Source: Victivallales bacterium
Lineage (GTDB): Bacteria; Verrucomicrobiota; Lentisphaeria; Victivallales; JAADHT01
Assembly (NCBI GenBank): GCA_016930955.1
Contig: JAFGFR010000188.1
Span: forward strand, 1 to 21,447
DNA: 21,447 nucleotides
Reading direction: 5' to 3'
Shown here: in pieces, positions 1 through 7,260 of the stretch
How the letters are laid out: each line of letters starts with the position of its first letter
Position numbering within the stretch: position 1 is the stretch's first letter
Made by a program: the position numbers and the translations under genes
The notes under the pieces: generated by a model
Databases searched by the model: none
Seen by the model: the letters and a program-made list of their open reading frames with translations, nothing else
What the model was told of the DNA's origin: nothing

Positions 1-401
1 ATTATAGTCGAGCAGTTGGGGTTTGCGATGATGCCATGATGTTTCCGGGCATCCTCCGGGTTGACTTCCGGCACGACCAGGGGGACACCGTCCTGCATCC
101 TGAATGCGCTGGAGTTGTCGACCACGACCGCGCCGGCACTGACTGCGGAAGGGGCGAATTCTCTCGAGCGCGTTGCGCCGGCACTGAAAAGTGCTATGTC
201 AATCCCTTTGAAAGAGTCGTGCTTCAGCTCCTGCACCTTGATTTTCCCGCCCTTGAATTCCAGCTCCTTGCCCACTGAACGTGAGGAGGCGAGCAGCCTG
301 AGGCTTTTCACCGGGAAATTCCTTTTATCGAGAGTGTCTATCATCTCGATTCCTACCGCCCCGGTCGCTCCTGCTATGGCAATATTCAATCCATGGCTCA
401 T
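1..401 (-). CDS. asd: Aspartate-semialdehyde dehydrogenase, 5' part (runs off left edge)
   Basis: This enzyme reduces L-aspartyl-4-phosphate to L-aspartate-4-semialdehyde with NADPH, the branch point for lysine/diaminopimelate, threonine and methionine synthesis in the cytoplasm. The first 133 codons are visible. They begin MSHGLNIAIAGATGAVG, a Rossmann GxTGxVG nucleotide-binding loop, and continue with ASSRSVGK, FSAGATRSREFAP and VVDNSSAFRM. The visible part ends in NPNCSTI, where the Cys is the active-site nucleophile of the family. The start ATG at 401 has AAAGGGTG just upstream as a ribosome binding site. The gene lies 88 bp downstream of the glycoside hydrolase gene on the same strand, with a hairpin between them. 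The remaining roughly 200 residues lie outside the window. Identification is very secure. Confidence 0.95.
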   Translation of the reverse strand, partial: MSHGLNIAIAGATGAVGIEMIDTLDKRNFPVKSLRLLASSRSVGKELEFKGGKIKVQELKHDSFKGIDIALFSAGATRSREFAPSAVSAGAVVVDNSSAFRMQDGVPLVVPEVNPEDARKHHGIIANPNCSTI

Positions 402-435
402 TGTTGTCACCCTTTGTAAGTTTTAGCAATGCGAC

Positions 436-456
436 ACGGAGTATCTCAGACTCCGT
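436..456 (-). terminator. 7-bp-stem hairpin between the GHL6 gene and asd
   Basis: ACGGAGT and ACTCCGT form a perfect 7-bp inverted repeat around a 7-base loop in the 88-bp gap after the glycoside hydrolase stop codon. No U-tract follows on the minus strand, so this is not a textbook intrinsic terminator. It could instead be an RNA stabiliser or a regulator site ahead of asd. Confidence 0.35.
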
Positions 457-489
457 CAGCGCCTGCCTTGTGTTTGGATCTCGGTAATG

Positions 490-2517
490 TCACTTCATCT
501 CGAGAACAACCATCTGGTGGCACGAGAACTGTCTGATGCGGAAAGATGTCTTCCCTTCGGAGAAGTCGTGGCTCAAGGCTTCGGACTGAGGCTGCAGGCT
601 TACGTTTGCCGGGTCAGAGCCTGTTTTGAGCGAGATACTTATGCCTTGCAGGTGTGGCATGTCCTCGATGACCTCCACCTGCTTGAGCCTATCGAGGGGG
701 TTGTTGTCAATTTCGACCGAGCCTCCACGGGAAATAGTCGGCGCGTACAGCAGGTGCAGCACAAGCAGGCCTGATCCTTCCTGCCGTCTGAGCGAGACTC
801 TGGCGGTGGAAGGCAGATTGCATGCCGCGAGTGAGTTGTCGTTGCCCAGCAGCAGCCGCAACGCCCTTATTATGTAATCCTTGCATGCCACCGATCCAAG
901 TGACCGGTATATCGAGAATACGGGGTGTGCAAGGTATAGTATATTCCCTTTGCGGACTCCGCAGTCGTATCCAGATGGGGATGGCTTTGGCGGTGTATGC
1001 TGGTGTGAGCAGAAGTGTCGGAAACTGCGGTTGAAGTAGGGGTCGAATACCTGCCCGATGGACTCGCCGTCCGAGACTTTAATCCTTTGTGACGGCAAAT
1101 ACATCACCATCGGGGAACCGACAAATTCCGGCCTGAGTGTTTCTGTTGGGAGGATGAAATCCGGGCAGAGGGCATTCTCCCCTTCGAATTCGGCTCCGAC
1201 ATCGAAGAGCGGTTTGGCTGTCCGGGGGCCGAGTATGCTTTTACCGGAGATGAAAAGCTTGCCTCCCTGCGACAGGTATGAGTCGAGCTTTTCCTTGAGT
1301 TTGTCTGATATTGAGACATCATCCGGGACAATCAACATCTTGTATTGGTTGAAGTCGGGCTCGGAATCAATTACGTCGAAAAGGAAATGCCCCTCGAGCA
1401 GCACCCGGCATGCTCCCACGTCGGCGTGATTGTCGCGCGATGATTTTCCGTTGACGGCCTCGCTGGAAAGCACCGCCACGTCGGCGACGTTCGTTGTCCC
1501 CTCGCAGAACCGCTCCTTTTCCCTGACCTCCCTGTAGGCTGCGCCTATGATTTCGTAGGTGCTCTTGTCAAGGACCGCGCAAGGATGAAGCTGGTCGCCG
1601 ACGGAGCATTTAGACCCGAACGCCGTCATGGCGGCGCACTCATAGCGGAGCGCATTGGGGTGCTTGTAGCCTCCGAACTCTCCCCATGTGGTGTGGAACT
1701 TGCCTGTCATGCCGAGCATGTCGAGCCCCAGCGTGGCGCAATATTTTGCCGACATCGGGAAATGGTCGTAGCCCCAGCCGCCGGTGGGCAGAGACTCGAT
1801 CTCGAGATGGCTGAAATGCTCGAGTATTCCCCGCTCGCCGCGCCGGATATGTCCGCTGTTATGGAATACCGGCATCTGCGGGTTCCGCGATCTTACCGCT
1901 TTTGTGGTTCTGCGGTAGTATTTGTCGAGGACCTTGCGCGACCATTCCGCACGGTCAGATTCGACCTCGGGATTAAGGCCGTTCTCAAGCATCCCCTCCA
2001 GGCACCACGGACAGCAGCATTGCCCCTGGCTTATGATGTCGAGAAATATCCCGTCGGCCTCGGGAAACAGCTCGACGACCTCTTCGATATGCGTGCATAA
2101 AAAGTCCAGGTATGGGGTGTTGAAACACATCTTGTGGAACCCCGCTGTCAGCGGCTTCTTTGCCCATCCCCCATATTGCCCATCGACATTGATCTCGCGC
2201 CACTGCGGGTTCTTGCGTGCCATCATGTTGTGGACACCGGCTGTAATGTACACCGGCACGTTGATGTCTATTTCCTTGCAGGCATCCATCTGAGCCCTGA
2301 GAAGGTCGAATTGCAGGTGTGGATGACGCTCGCCGGTCTTCGTGTTGAAATATGACCACCCATGGTGGCACGTTGCGAAGGTTGTCACGGAGTCCACCGC
2401 GGCCTCACGAAGCACTTCCTGATACTTCCTCTTGTCGAAATCGGCCCCGATTCCCGGAATTTCGGGCGAAGTGTGGAAATCCAAATGCACCTGTCTGAAC
2501 CTTAACCTCCAACTCAT
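490..2517 (-). CDS. GHL6-type glycoside hydrolase with beta-galactosidase-trimerisation-like domain
   Basis: A protein of 675 residues resembling the hypothetical glycosyl hydrolase 6 (alpha-amylase-like TIM barrel) group. The N-terminal RQVHLDFHTSPEIPG and TCHHGWSYF segments are typical. Near residue 155, DGIFLDIISQGQCCCPWC holds candidate catalytic acids beside a Cys cluster. Further barrel segments include EIESLPTGGWGYDHFP and GDQLHPCAVLD. Residues about 360-430 (ADVAVLSSE to GGKLFISGKS) look like the flavodoxin-like beta-galactosidase trimerisation domain, followed by a beta-rich tail. I see no signal peptide, so it is probably intracellular. I chose the ATG at 2517 because GGGAG lies 7 bases upstream and homology begins there. 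An ATG at 2562 would add 15 unlikely residues without a good ribosome binding site. The substrate cannot be read from the sequence. Confidence 0.82.
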   Translation of the reverse strand: MSWRLRFRQVHLDFHTSPEIPGIGADFDKRKYQEVLREAAVDSVTTFATCHHGWSYFNTKTGERHPHLQFDLLRAQMDACKEIDINVPVYITAGVHNMMARKNPQWREINVDGQYGGWAKKPLTAGFHKMCFNTPYLDFLCTHIEEVVELFPEADGIFLDIISQGQCCCPWCLEGMLENGLNPEVESDRAEWSRKVLDKYYRRTTKAVRSRNPQMPVFHNSGHIRRGERGILEHFSHLEIESLPTGGWGYDHFPMSAKYCATLGLDMLGMTGKFHTTWGEFGGYKHPNALRYECAAMTAFGSKCSVGDQLHPCAVLDKSTYEIIGAAYREVREKERFCEGTTNVADVAVLSSEAVNGKSSRDNHADVGACRVLLEGHFLFDVIDSEPDFNQYKMLIVPDDVSISDKLKEKLDSYLSQGGKLFISGKSILGPRTAKPLFDVGAEFEGENALCPDFILPTETLRPEFVGSPMVMYLPSQRIKVSDGESIGQVFDPYFNRSFRHFCSHQHTPPKPSPSGYDCGVRKGNILYLAHPVFSIYRSLGSVACKDYIIRALRLLLGNDNSLAACNLPSTARVSLRRQEGSGLLVLHLLYAPTISRGGSVEIDNNPLDRLKQVEVIEDMPHLQGISISLKTGSDPANVSLQPQSEALSHDFSEGKTSFRIRQFSCHQMVVLEMK

Positions 2518-2611
2518 TTTTCTGCTCCCTTCTGGCTTCTGCCTCACTGCATATAGCTTCATTGCCTAGAACCACGCGGTCACGGTACAGCCTCCATCAG
2601 ATATATTCAAG

Positions 2612-2659
2612 AGCCAATTTCTCCTTAATTTTCGTCGTGCGGGCTTGAAAAATTTGGCT
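2612..2659. repeat. 48-bp inverted repeat resembling two fused ends of the local MITE-like element
   Basis: AGCCAATTTC at the left and TTGAAAAATTTGGCT at the right face each other across about 25 bp in the divergent GHL6/nfnA intergenic region. The outer bases match the AGCCAATTTC end of the larger repeat at 5100-5234 and 8554-8784. It could be an internally deleted derivative or a chance AT-rich palindrome. Its right arm overlaps the putative nfnA promoter. Confidence 0.3.
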
Positions 2660-2673
2660 TATGGAATTAGTTT
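2645..2673 (+). promoter_or_regulatory. Possible sigma-70-like promoter for nfnAB
   Basis: TTGAAA (2645-2650), a 17-base spacer and TAGTTT (2668-2673) lie about 70 bases upstream of the nfnA ATG in the divergent intergenic region. The -35 match is good (5/6) and the -10 match is weak. No other convincing promoter is visible in this 150-200 bp gap. Confidence 0.3.
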
Positions 2674-2744
2674 TGGCGCTGTTTTTGTGTTTTCAGCAAG
2701 ATTAATCCGTGTCCAATGCGGGAACGGGAAATTGGCGGGCAATT

Positions 2745-3593
2745 ATGACTAGGATACTGAGTAAAGAGCGGCTTTCTGAAGGGGTATATCGGATGGTGCT
2801 CGAGTCACCTTTGATAGCGGAGGAGAGGCGTGCCGGGCAGTTCATCATTCTTTCCGTGAATGATGAGTATGGAGAGAGGATCCCTCTGACGATAGCGGAT
2901 GCCGATCCTTCTACGGGGTCCATCACGATTATATTCCAGGTTGTCGGGCAGACGACCCGTCTTCTTTCCGGGCTTTCGGAAGGTGATTCCATAGCGAACC
3001 TCGTCGGCCCGCTGGGACGGCCCACGCATATCGAGGATTTCGGGCATGCGGTATGTGTCTGCGGGGGGATAGGTGCGGCCCCGATGCACCCGATAGTACA
3101 GGCATTGAAGGTTGCAGGCAACAAAATCACGGTTGTCCTCGGGGCTCGCACGTCGGAACTTCTGATACTGGAGTCCGAGATGTCGAGTCTTGCCGACGAA
3201 TTGATTGTATGCACTGACGACGGCAGCAAGGGCAGGAAGGCTTTGGTGACCGAGCCGCTGAAAGAACTTTGCGAGAAAACTCCCTCTCCTGAAATAGTCT
3301 TTGCGATAGGGCCTCCCCTGATGATGAAGTTCTGCTCCGAGACCACACGCCCCTATGGGGTGAGAACCGTGGTGTCCCTGAACACGATAATGGTTGACGG
3401 CACGGGGATGTGCGGCGGGTGCAGGGTCACAGTCGGAAACGAGACCAAGTTCGTCTGTGTCGACGGGCCTGAGTTCGACGGGCATCTGGTGGACTTTGAC
3501 AACATGATATCACGTCTTGGCACGTACAAGAACCAGGAGGAGCATTCCGATTCGAAGTGTCGTCTGGATGCCGTGATCGGAGGTGCCGAATGA
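2745..3593 (+). CDS. nfnA: NADH-dependent ferredoxin:NADP+ oxidoreductase small subunit (NfnA / SudB-like)
   Basis: Small subunit (282 aa) of the NfnAB flavin-based electron-bifurcating transhydrogenase, which couples NADPH oxidation to reduction of ferredoxin and NAD+ (or the reverse) in anaerobes. The order is a ferredoxin-reductase-type FAD domain (RIPLTIAD near residue 45), an NAD(H) domain (VCGGIGAAPMHPI near 103), and a C-terminal [2Fe-2S] site (DGTGMCGGC near 219, then KFVCVDGPEF). In characterised NfnA this site uses three Cys and one Asp, and all are present. The GTG at 2709 is possible, but the ATG at 2745 fits the family N-terminus (MTRILSKERLSEGVYRMVLE) and has GGCGGG just upstream. 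It overlaps nfnB by 4 bp, implying coupled translation. The sulfide dehydrogenase SudAB annotation applies to the same family. Confidence 0.92.
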   Translation: MTRILSKERLSEGVYRMVLESPLIAEERRAGQFIILSVNDEYGERIPLTIADADPSTGSITIIFQVVGQTTRLLSGLSEGDSIANLVGPLGRPTHIEDFGHAVCVCGGIGAAPMHPIVQALKVAGNKITVVLGARTSELLILESEMSSLADELIVCTDDGSKGRKALVTEPLKELCEKTPSPEIVFAIGPPLMMKFCSETTRPYGVRTVVSLNTIMVDGTGMCGGCRVTVGNETKFVCVDGPEFDGHLVDFDNMISRLGTYKNQEEHSDSKCRLDAVIGGAE

Positions 3594-5092
3594 GCAAGGA
3601 CCTGATCAGGCACAAGACCCCGGAGGAACTTGCTGGTGAGGCAAGTGAGCTGCTCTCGTCGCTGAAGGGCAGGGAGCTTTCGGCAAAGGACAGGCTGGCG
3701 ATCCCCCCGCGTGAGATGCCTGCCCAAGACCCGGCGGCGAGACGCAAGAACATCAACGAGGTTGCACTGGGATACAGCGAGGCTGAGGCGATGGTCGAGG
3801 CGCTGCGTTGCCTCGACTGCAAGAATAAGCCCTGCATCAAGGGCTGCCCAGTTGCGATTGACATACCGGGGTTCATAACTGCCGTCGCGGACGGCAGGTT
3901 CGAGGATGCCGGCTCGATCTTGAAGCGCAACACGCTTCTACCTGCAGTGTGCGGCAGGGTCTGCCCTCAGGAGACTCAGTGCCAGATGTTCTGCACTGTG
4001 GGGAAGGCGTTGAAGGACATAGACAAGTCTGTCTCGATAGGGCGTCTGGAGAGGTTTGTTGCTGACCGTGAGCGGGCAAGCGGAGTCTCCAACATCCCTG
4101 AAGTCAAACCCGACACGGGGAAAAAGGTGGCCTTGATAGGCAGCGGGCCGGCGAGCCTTGTCGTCGCCGCAGATGTCAGGCGTGAAGGGCATTCGGTGAC
4201 GATTTTCGAGGCGTTCCACAAGCCTGGCGGTGTGATGCTTTACGGGATACCCGAGTTCAGGCTGCCCAAGAAGATAGTGCAGGAGGAGATAGACACGCTG
4301 GTGGCGATGGGGGTTGAGATCAGGACTAACTTTGTTGTGGGCAGGACCCGGAAACTTACCGATCTGCTTGACAAGGACGGTTACGACGCGATATTCGTGG
4401 GCACTGGTGCCGGACTCCCGAAGTTCATGAATATGCCAGGCGAGAATCTAGTGGGGGTATTCTCGGCCAATGAGTATCTCACCCGTGCAAATCTCATGCG
4501 GGCCTACGAGACTGACAGGGCACACACTCCGATTTACATGTCCAGGCGCACTGCGGTGCTTGGCGGCGGCAACGTTGCTATGGATGCGGCGAGGACTGCG
4601 GTCAGGCTGGGCTCCGAGGAGGTGCATGTGATTTACCGCAGGACCGAGAAGGAGATGCCCGCGAGAGTGGAGGAGGTAGCCCACGCGAAGGAGGAGGGAG
4701 TGATATTCCACTTCCTTGAAAACGTGAAGCGCTGCTTGCCCGACGAGAAAGACCGCGTGAACCGAGTCGAGTGCCTTCGCTACGAGCTCGGTGAGCCTGA
4801 CGACTCTGGGCGCCGCCGCCCTGTGGAGATCAAGGGCAGCGAATTCATCTTCGAGGTCGATGCGGTGATCGTGGCAATCGGCAACGACTCGAACCCCTTG
4901 ATCAAACAGACTACCCCGGGACTGGAGTGCAACAAATGGGGGAACATCATAGTTGACGAGAACCAGAAGACCTCGATAGACAGGATATATGCCGGCGGGG
5001 ACATTGTCCTTGGCGCCGCGACTGTGATTCTCGCGATGGGCGAGGGCCGGAAGGCCGCAAAGTCAATCAACGAACTGCTGGCAAAGTCCTGA
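3590..5092 (+). CDS. nfnB: NADH-dependent ferredoxin:NADP+ oxidoreductase large subunit (NfnB / GltD-like)
   Basis: Large subunit (500 aa) of the bifurcating transhydrogenase, homologous to the glutamate synthase small subunit. It carries the bifurcating FAD, the NADP(H) site and two [4Fe-4S] clusters. Visible motifs are CLDCKNKPCIKGCP (near residue 70) and CGRVCPQETQCQMFC (near 120) for the clusters; the Glu after CPQ is likely the non-Cys ligand known in this family. Next come an FAD loop GSGPASL (near 183), PGGVMLYGIPEFRLPK, an NADP(H) loop LGGGNVAMDAARTA (near 323), and the C-terminal YAGGDIVLGAATVILAMGEGR FAD motif split across the last 40 residues. The start is the ATG of the ATGA overlapping the nfnA stop. 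There is no glutamate synthase large subunit nearby, and the nfnA partner argues against GltD. A truncated repeat copy begins 7 bp after the stop. Confidence 0.92.
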   Translation: MSKDLIRHKTPEELAGEASELLSSLKGRELSAKDRLAIPPREMPAQDPAARRKNINEVALGYSEAEAMVEALRCLDCKNKPCIKGCPVAIDIPGFITAVADGRFEDAGSILKRNTLLPAVCGRVCPQETQCQMFCTVGKALKDIDKSVSIGRLERFVADRERASGVSNIPEVKPDTGKKVALIGSGPASLVVAADVRREGHSVTIFEAFHKPGGVMLYGIPEFRLPKKIVQEEIDTLVAMGVEIRTNFVVGRTRKLTDLLDKDGYDAIFVGTGAGLPKFMNMPGENLVGVFSANEYLTRANLMRAYETDRAHTPIYMSRRTAVLGGGNVAMDAARTAVRLGSEEVHVIYRRTEKEMPARVEEVAHAKEEGVIFHFLENVKRCLPDEKDRVNRVECLRYELGEPDDSGRRRPVEIKGSEFIFEVDAVIVAIGNDSNPLIKQTTPGLECNKWGNIIVDENQKTSIDRIYAGGDIVLGAATVILAMGEGRKAAKSINELLAKS

Positions 5093-5099
5093 ATACGTT

Positions 5100-5234
5100 C
5101 GGCAAGCTCTTTTGGCGCGAATGCCACGCCGGAGCGGTCGGGACAGACCATACAGGTATGCCCGCTTACGCATCGGCGTGGCCTCGCATCCAAAATGGCA
5201 AGCCGCGCGGCCACGGGTAGTTTCGAAATTGGCT
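5100..5234 (+). repeat. MITE-like dispersed repeat, copy 1 (left end missing)
   Basis: About 135 bp aligning closely with the right-hand 60% of the full copy at 8554-8784 and with 21303-21447. It begins at CGGCAAGCTCTT, 7 bp after the nfnB stop, and ends in GTTTCGAAATTGGCT, the right terminal repeat. Inside, GCCACGCCG (5123-5131) pairs with CGGCGTGGC (5174-5182), with a nested GGAGCGG/CCGCT. The left terminal repeat is absent, so this copy is a remnant. It sits between the convergent nfnB and tatD genes, where its stem could work as a two-way terminator. Confidence 0.85.
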
Positions 5235-5249
5235 CATACAACAGTCAAC

Positions 5250-6053
5250 TCAGTTATGAGTCGATTGGTATTTTGTGCGGCACTTCTTAAAGAGCCTGAA
5301 GGCGTTGCGGGTGCTTGCCTCCTTAACCACTTCTTCCCCGAGCCCCTTGCTTGCCGCCACGGCAGAAAGGATATAGGGGAGGTATTTTGAATGGTTTTGC
5401 TTGCCTCTGAACGGTGCTGGGGTCAGATAGGGTGTGTCGGTCTCGAGTAAAATTCTGTCTGCTGGCGTCGCCTCGAGAGCCGATCTGACATTGGCGGCAC
5501 GCGGGAAAGTGACTATCCCGTTATACCCGAGATAGGCTCCCATCCCAAGCAAGCTCTCTGCCATCGCCACTGTTCCGGTATAGCTGTGAACCACAAAACA
5601 TCCCCCATCCCCTGCAAATCCGGAAAGAAGAGAGCAGGCATCATGATAGGCGTTTTCGCAGCCGTCCTTGTCGCGGATATGGATGACAGCGGGAAGGCCA
5701 AGACATAAGGCGGCATCCAGAAGTTGCTCGAATATAAAGATTTGCGATTTCCTATCTGAATGCTCATAGTAATAGTCGAGCCCCATTTCACCGATGGCCA
5801 CACACTTAATATCCTTTGCTAATTCCGCAACGAACGAGATGTCTTCGAGATATTTGGCTGAGTCGTGGGGGTGGATGCCGGCGGCGAAGAAGGCATTTAC
5901 GGATTGTGAGGCGAATTTTTTTGCAGCGACAGAAGTTTCATAGTCACCGCCTATGCACAAGAGATGACCCACCCCAGCCTCCTCGGATTCGCGGCGGTAT
6001 GTTTCGGCATCCCAGCCCGGCTCAAAATGGAAATGTGTCTCGAAAATAAACAT
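5250..6053 (-). CDS. TatD-family metal-dependent hydrolase
   Basis: A cytosolic TIM-barrel hydrolase of 267 residues (family TatD/YcfH, metal-dependent DNases and related phosphohydrolases). Metal ligands are in the expected order: HFH at residues 7-9, GIHPHD, Glu in AIGEMGLDYYY, His in VIHIRD, His in VVHSYTG and Asp in LLETDTPYLTP. The opening motif reads ETHFHF where most relatives have D-T-H-C-H, a mild departure. Length matches the family (about 260). The ATG at 6053 is preferred over the in-frame TTG at 6059. There is no strong Shine-Dalgarno, but a promoter lies about 20 bases upstream of the start. The gene is divergent from the XRE regulator. TatD members are often next to metG or tmk, but neither is here. 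Confidence 0.9.
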   Translation of the reverse strand: MFIFETHFHFEPGWDAETYRRESEEAGVGHLLCIGGDYETSVAAKKFASQSVNAFFAAGIHPHDSAKYLEDISFVAELAKDIKCVAIGEMGLDYYYEHSDRKSQIFIFEQLLDAALCLGLPAVIHIRDKDGCENAYHDACSLLSGFAGDGGCFVVHSYTGTVAMAESLLGMGAYLGYNGIVTFPRAANVRSALEATPADRILLETDTPYLTPAPFRGKQNHSKYLPYILSAVAASKGLGEEVVKEASTRNAFRLFKKCRTKYQSTHN

Positions 6054-6066
6054 TTTCAAAAAAATG

Positions 6067-6094
6067 TTGACAATTCTTTTTTATGCAATATATT
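6067..6094 (+). promoter_or_regulatory. Sigma-70-like promoter for the XRE-CNNM series
   Basis: A perfect TTGACA (6067-6072), a 16-base spacer and TATATT (6089-6094) in a strongly AT-rich stretch, about 65 bases ahead of the regulator's ATG. A second perfect TTGACA at 6102-6107 has only a poor -10 (TACGTA at 6125), so it may be a weak alternative or part of an operator. Confidence 0.6.
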
Positions 6095-6108
6095 ACTTGG
6101 TTTGACAA
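6080..6108 (-). promoter_or_regulatory. Possible divergent promoter for the TatD-family gene
   Basis: On the minus strand TTGTCA (complement of 6103-6108), 17 bases and CATAAA (complement of 6080-6085) precede the ATG at 6053 by about 26 bases. Matches are 5/6 and 4/6. It overlaps the plus-strand promoter, so one bound regulator could affect both directions. Confidence 0.4.
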
Positions 6109-6161
6109 AATCAACTAGCGGGCATACGTAGTAAAAAAATTAAAAGAAAAGGAGTGTGCAG

Positions 6162-6620
6162 ATGCCTAACTACACGAGTGTTTTGAACGAGGAGATCGCG
6201 AGGATCGCAAAGCGCGAGGTCAAGTCGGCTTTCGAGCCGTTGGCTGCGAGGGTGATCGAGCTGAAGAAGAAATGTTCTGAAAGTGCGAAAAAAGTCTCGG
6301 ACATTGCATCGAAGCTTGAAAAGCTTGAAAAGGAACTGGGGCTCGAGGACATGATCACGGTTACTGTTTCCGAGGAGCAGCTCGACAAGGCCAGGGTTTC
6401 GCCGAAGTACATTGCCAATGTGAGGAAGAAGTACTCGCTCAGCCGAAACGAGATGGCACTGCTTTTGGATGTCAATCCCAATTCCGTCTACCTTTGGGAG
6501 AACGGGAAGTCGAAGCCGAGACAGGATGTCAGGGGCAAGATCATACAGCTACGCGAGATGGGCAAGCGCAAGATCAAGGAGCTTCTCAGCCAGTTTGTTG
6601 TCGAGGAGCCGAAAAAATAG
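6162..6620 (+). CDS. XRE-family helix-turn-helix protein with N-terminal coiled coil
   Basis: 152 residues. Residues about 8-65 are Lys/Glu-rich heptad-like helix (ARVIELKKKCSESAKKVSD to KLEKLEKELGLED), a likely dimerising coiled coil. Residues about 88-145 form a Cro/CI-type HTH (SPKYIANVRKKYSLSRNEMALLLDVNPNSVYLWENGKSKPR, read in two parts) in which SLSRNEMALLLDV and NSVYLWE are the two helices. This is expected to bind DNA. I choose the ATG at 6162 because AGGAG (6150-6154) lies 7 bases upstream; the GTG at 6156 is too close. It is the first gene after the promoter at 6067 and is separated by 2 bp from the next gene. The target is unknown. Autoregulation of the divergent region is an inference. 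Confidence 0.8.
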   Translation: MPNYTSVLNEEIARIAKREVKSAFEPLAARVIELKKKCSESAKKVSDIASKLEKLEKELGLEDMITVTVSEEQLDKARVSPKYIANVRKKYSLSRNEMALLLDVNPNSVYLWENGKSKPRQDVRGKIIQLREMGKRKIKELLSQFVVEEPKK

Positions 6621-6622
6621 CG

Positions 6623-7249
6623 ATGCCAGAAGGATCGTATTCAACAGGCTTGACGCACGCAGTCTTGACCGTCTCCAGGTCCGGCATGCGTGCGTGGTTT
6701 TTGGCTCTCGCCTTTGCGATGTTCGCATCCTGTTCGGCCGTTGCCGACAGTCTCGTCGTCTTCGACGGCGGCAGCGTGTCTGGAGGCGAGGGTTTCGCAC
6801 TTCCCTCGGGGATATCGAAATTCGAAGTTTCGCGACAGAACCCCTTCAGGAATGCCGAGCATCTGGACTACGATCTCAAGATATCTGACGGCTGGGCTGG
6901 GGGAGGCTGGAACTGGCGTTCATGGGAGGGTGACGGGGACGACATCAGCGGATTCAGCGAGCTTTCTTTCCGCATACGCCTTAACACTTTGATGTTGAAG
7001 GATTTGACTTTCCAGCTGACATCGCGTGAACGTGGCTCTCACGACGGGATGGGTAGAAAGGTGTCTGTTCTGGCGCTGATCATGAAGCGCGGCGAGTATG
7101 TCGAGGTCAGGATTCCGGTATCGAGCCTTTTGGGCGGGACTCTTGACGAGAGGGCTGTCTGGGGTTTCAATGTCGGGGTGTTCCCCCAAGCCGACTCCCG
7201 TTCCGAGGACTGCCGCATTCAGATTGACATGATAGAGTTCAGAAGATAA
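6623..7249 (+). CDS. Small secreted protein with carbohydrate-binding-like beta-sandwich
   Basis: 208 residues, no family recognised with certainty. A hydrophobic segment MRAWFLALAFAMFASCSAVA followed by DS looks like a signal peptide cut after AVA; the Cys context is not a good lipobox. The rest is beta-rich (FEVSRQNPFRNAEHLDYDL, GGGWNWRSWEGD, GFSELSFRIRL, LTFQLTSRE, YVEVRIPVSSLL, CRIQIDMIEFRR). This pattern is common in galactose-binding-like modules such as CBM11/CIA30 relatives, so extracytoplasmic sugar or ligand binding is plausible but inferred. The start is uncertain: the ATG at 6623 is 2 bp after the previous stop and could be coupled. The ATG at 6686 gives a more normal signal peptide, with a weak CAGG upstream. 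Another reading of the frame extends to 6494, but that part overlaps the XRE gene and is unlikely. Confidence 0.65.
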   Translation: MPEGSYSTGLTHAVLTVSRSGMRAWFLALAFAMFASCSAVADSLVVFDGGSVSGGEGFALPSGISKFEVSRQNPFRNAEHLDYDLKISDGWAGGGWNWRSWEGDGDDISGFSELSFRIRLNTLMLKDLTFQLTSRERGSHDGMGRKVSVLALIMKRGEYVEVRIPVSSLLGGTLDERAVWGFNVGVFPQADSRSEDCRIQIDMIEFRR

Positions 7250-7260
7250 TCCATGGCTGT

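Noticed and set aside
3590..5092. Glutamate synthase small subunit (gltD) as the identity of nfnB
   Set aside because: The directly coupled upstream gene is an NfnA with a [2Fe-2S] site, and no gltB is nearby.
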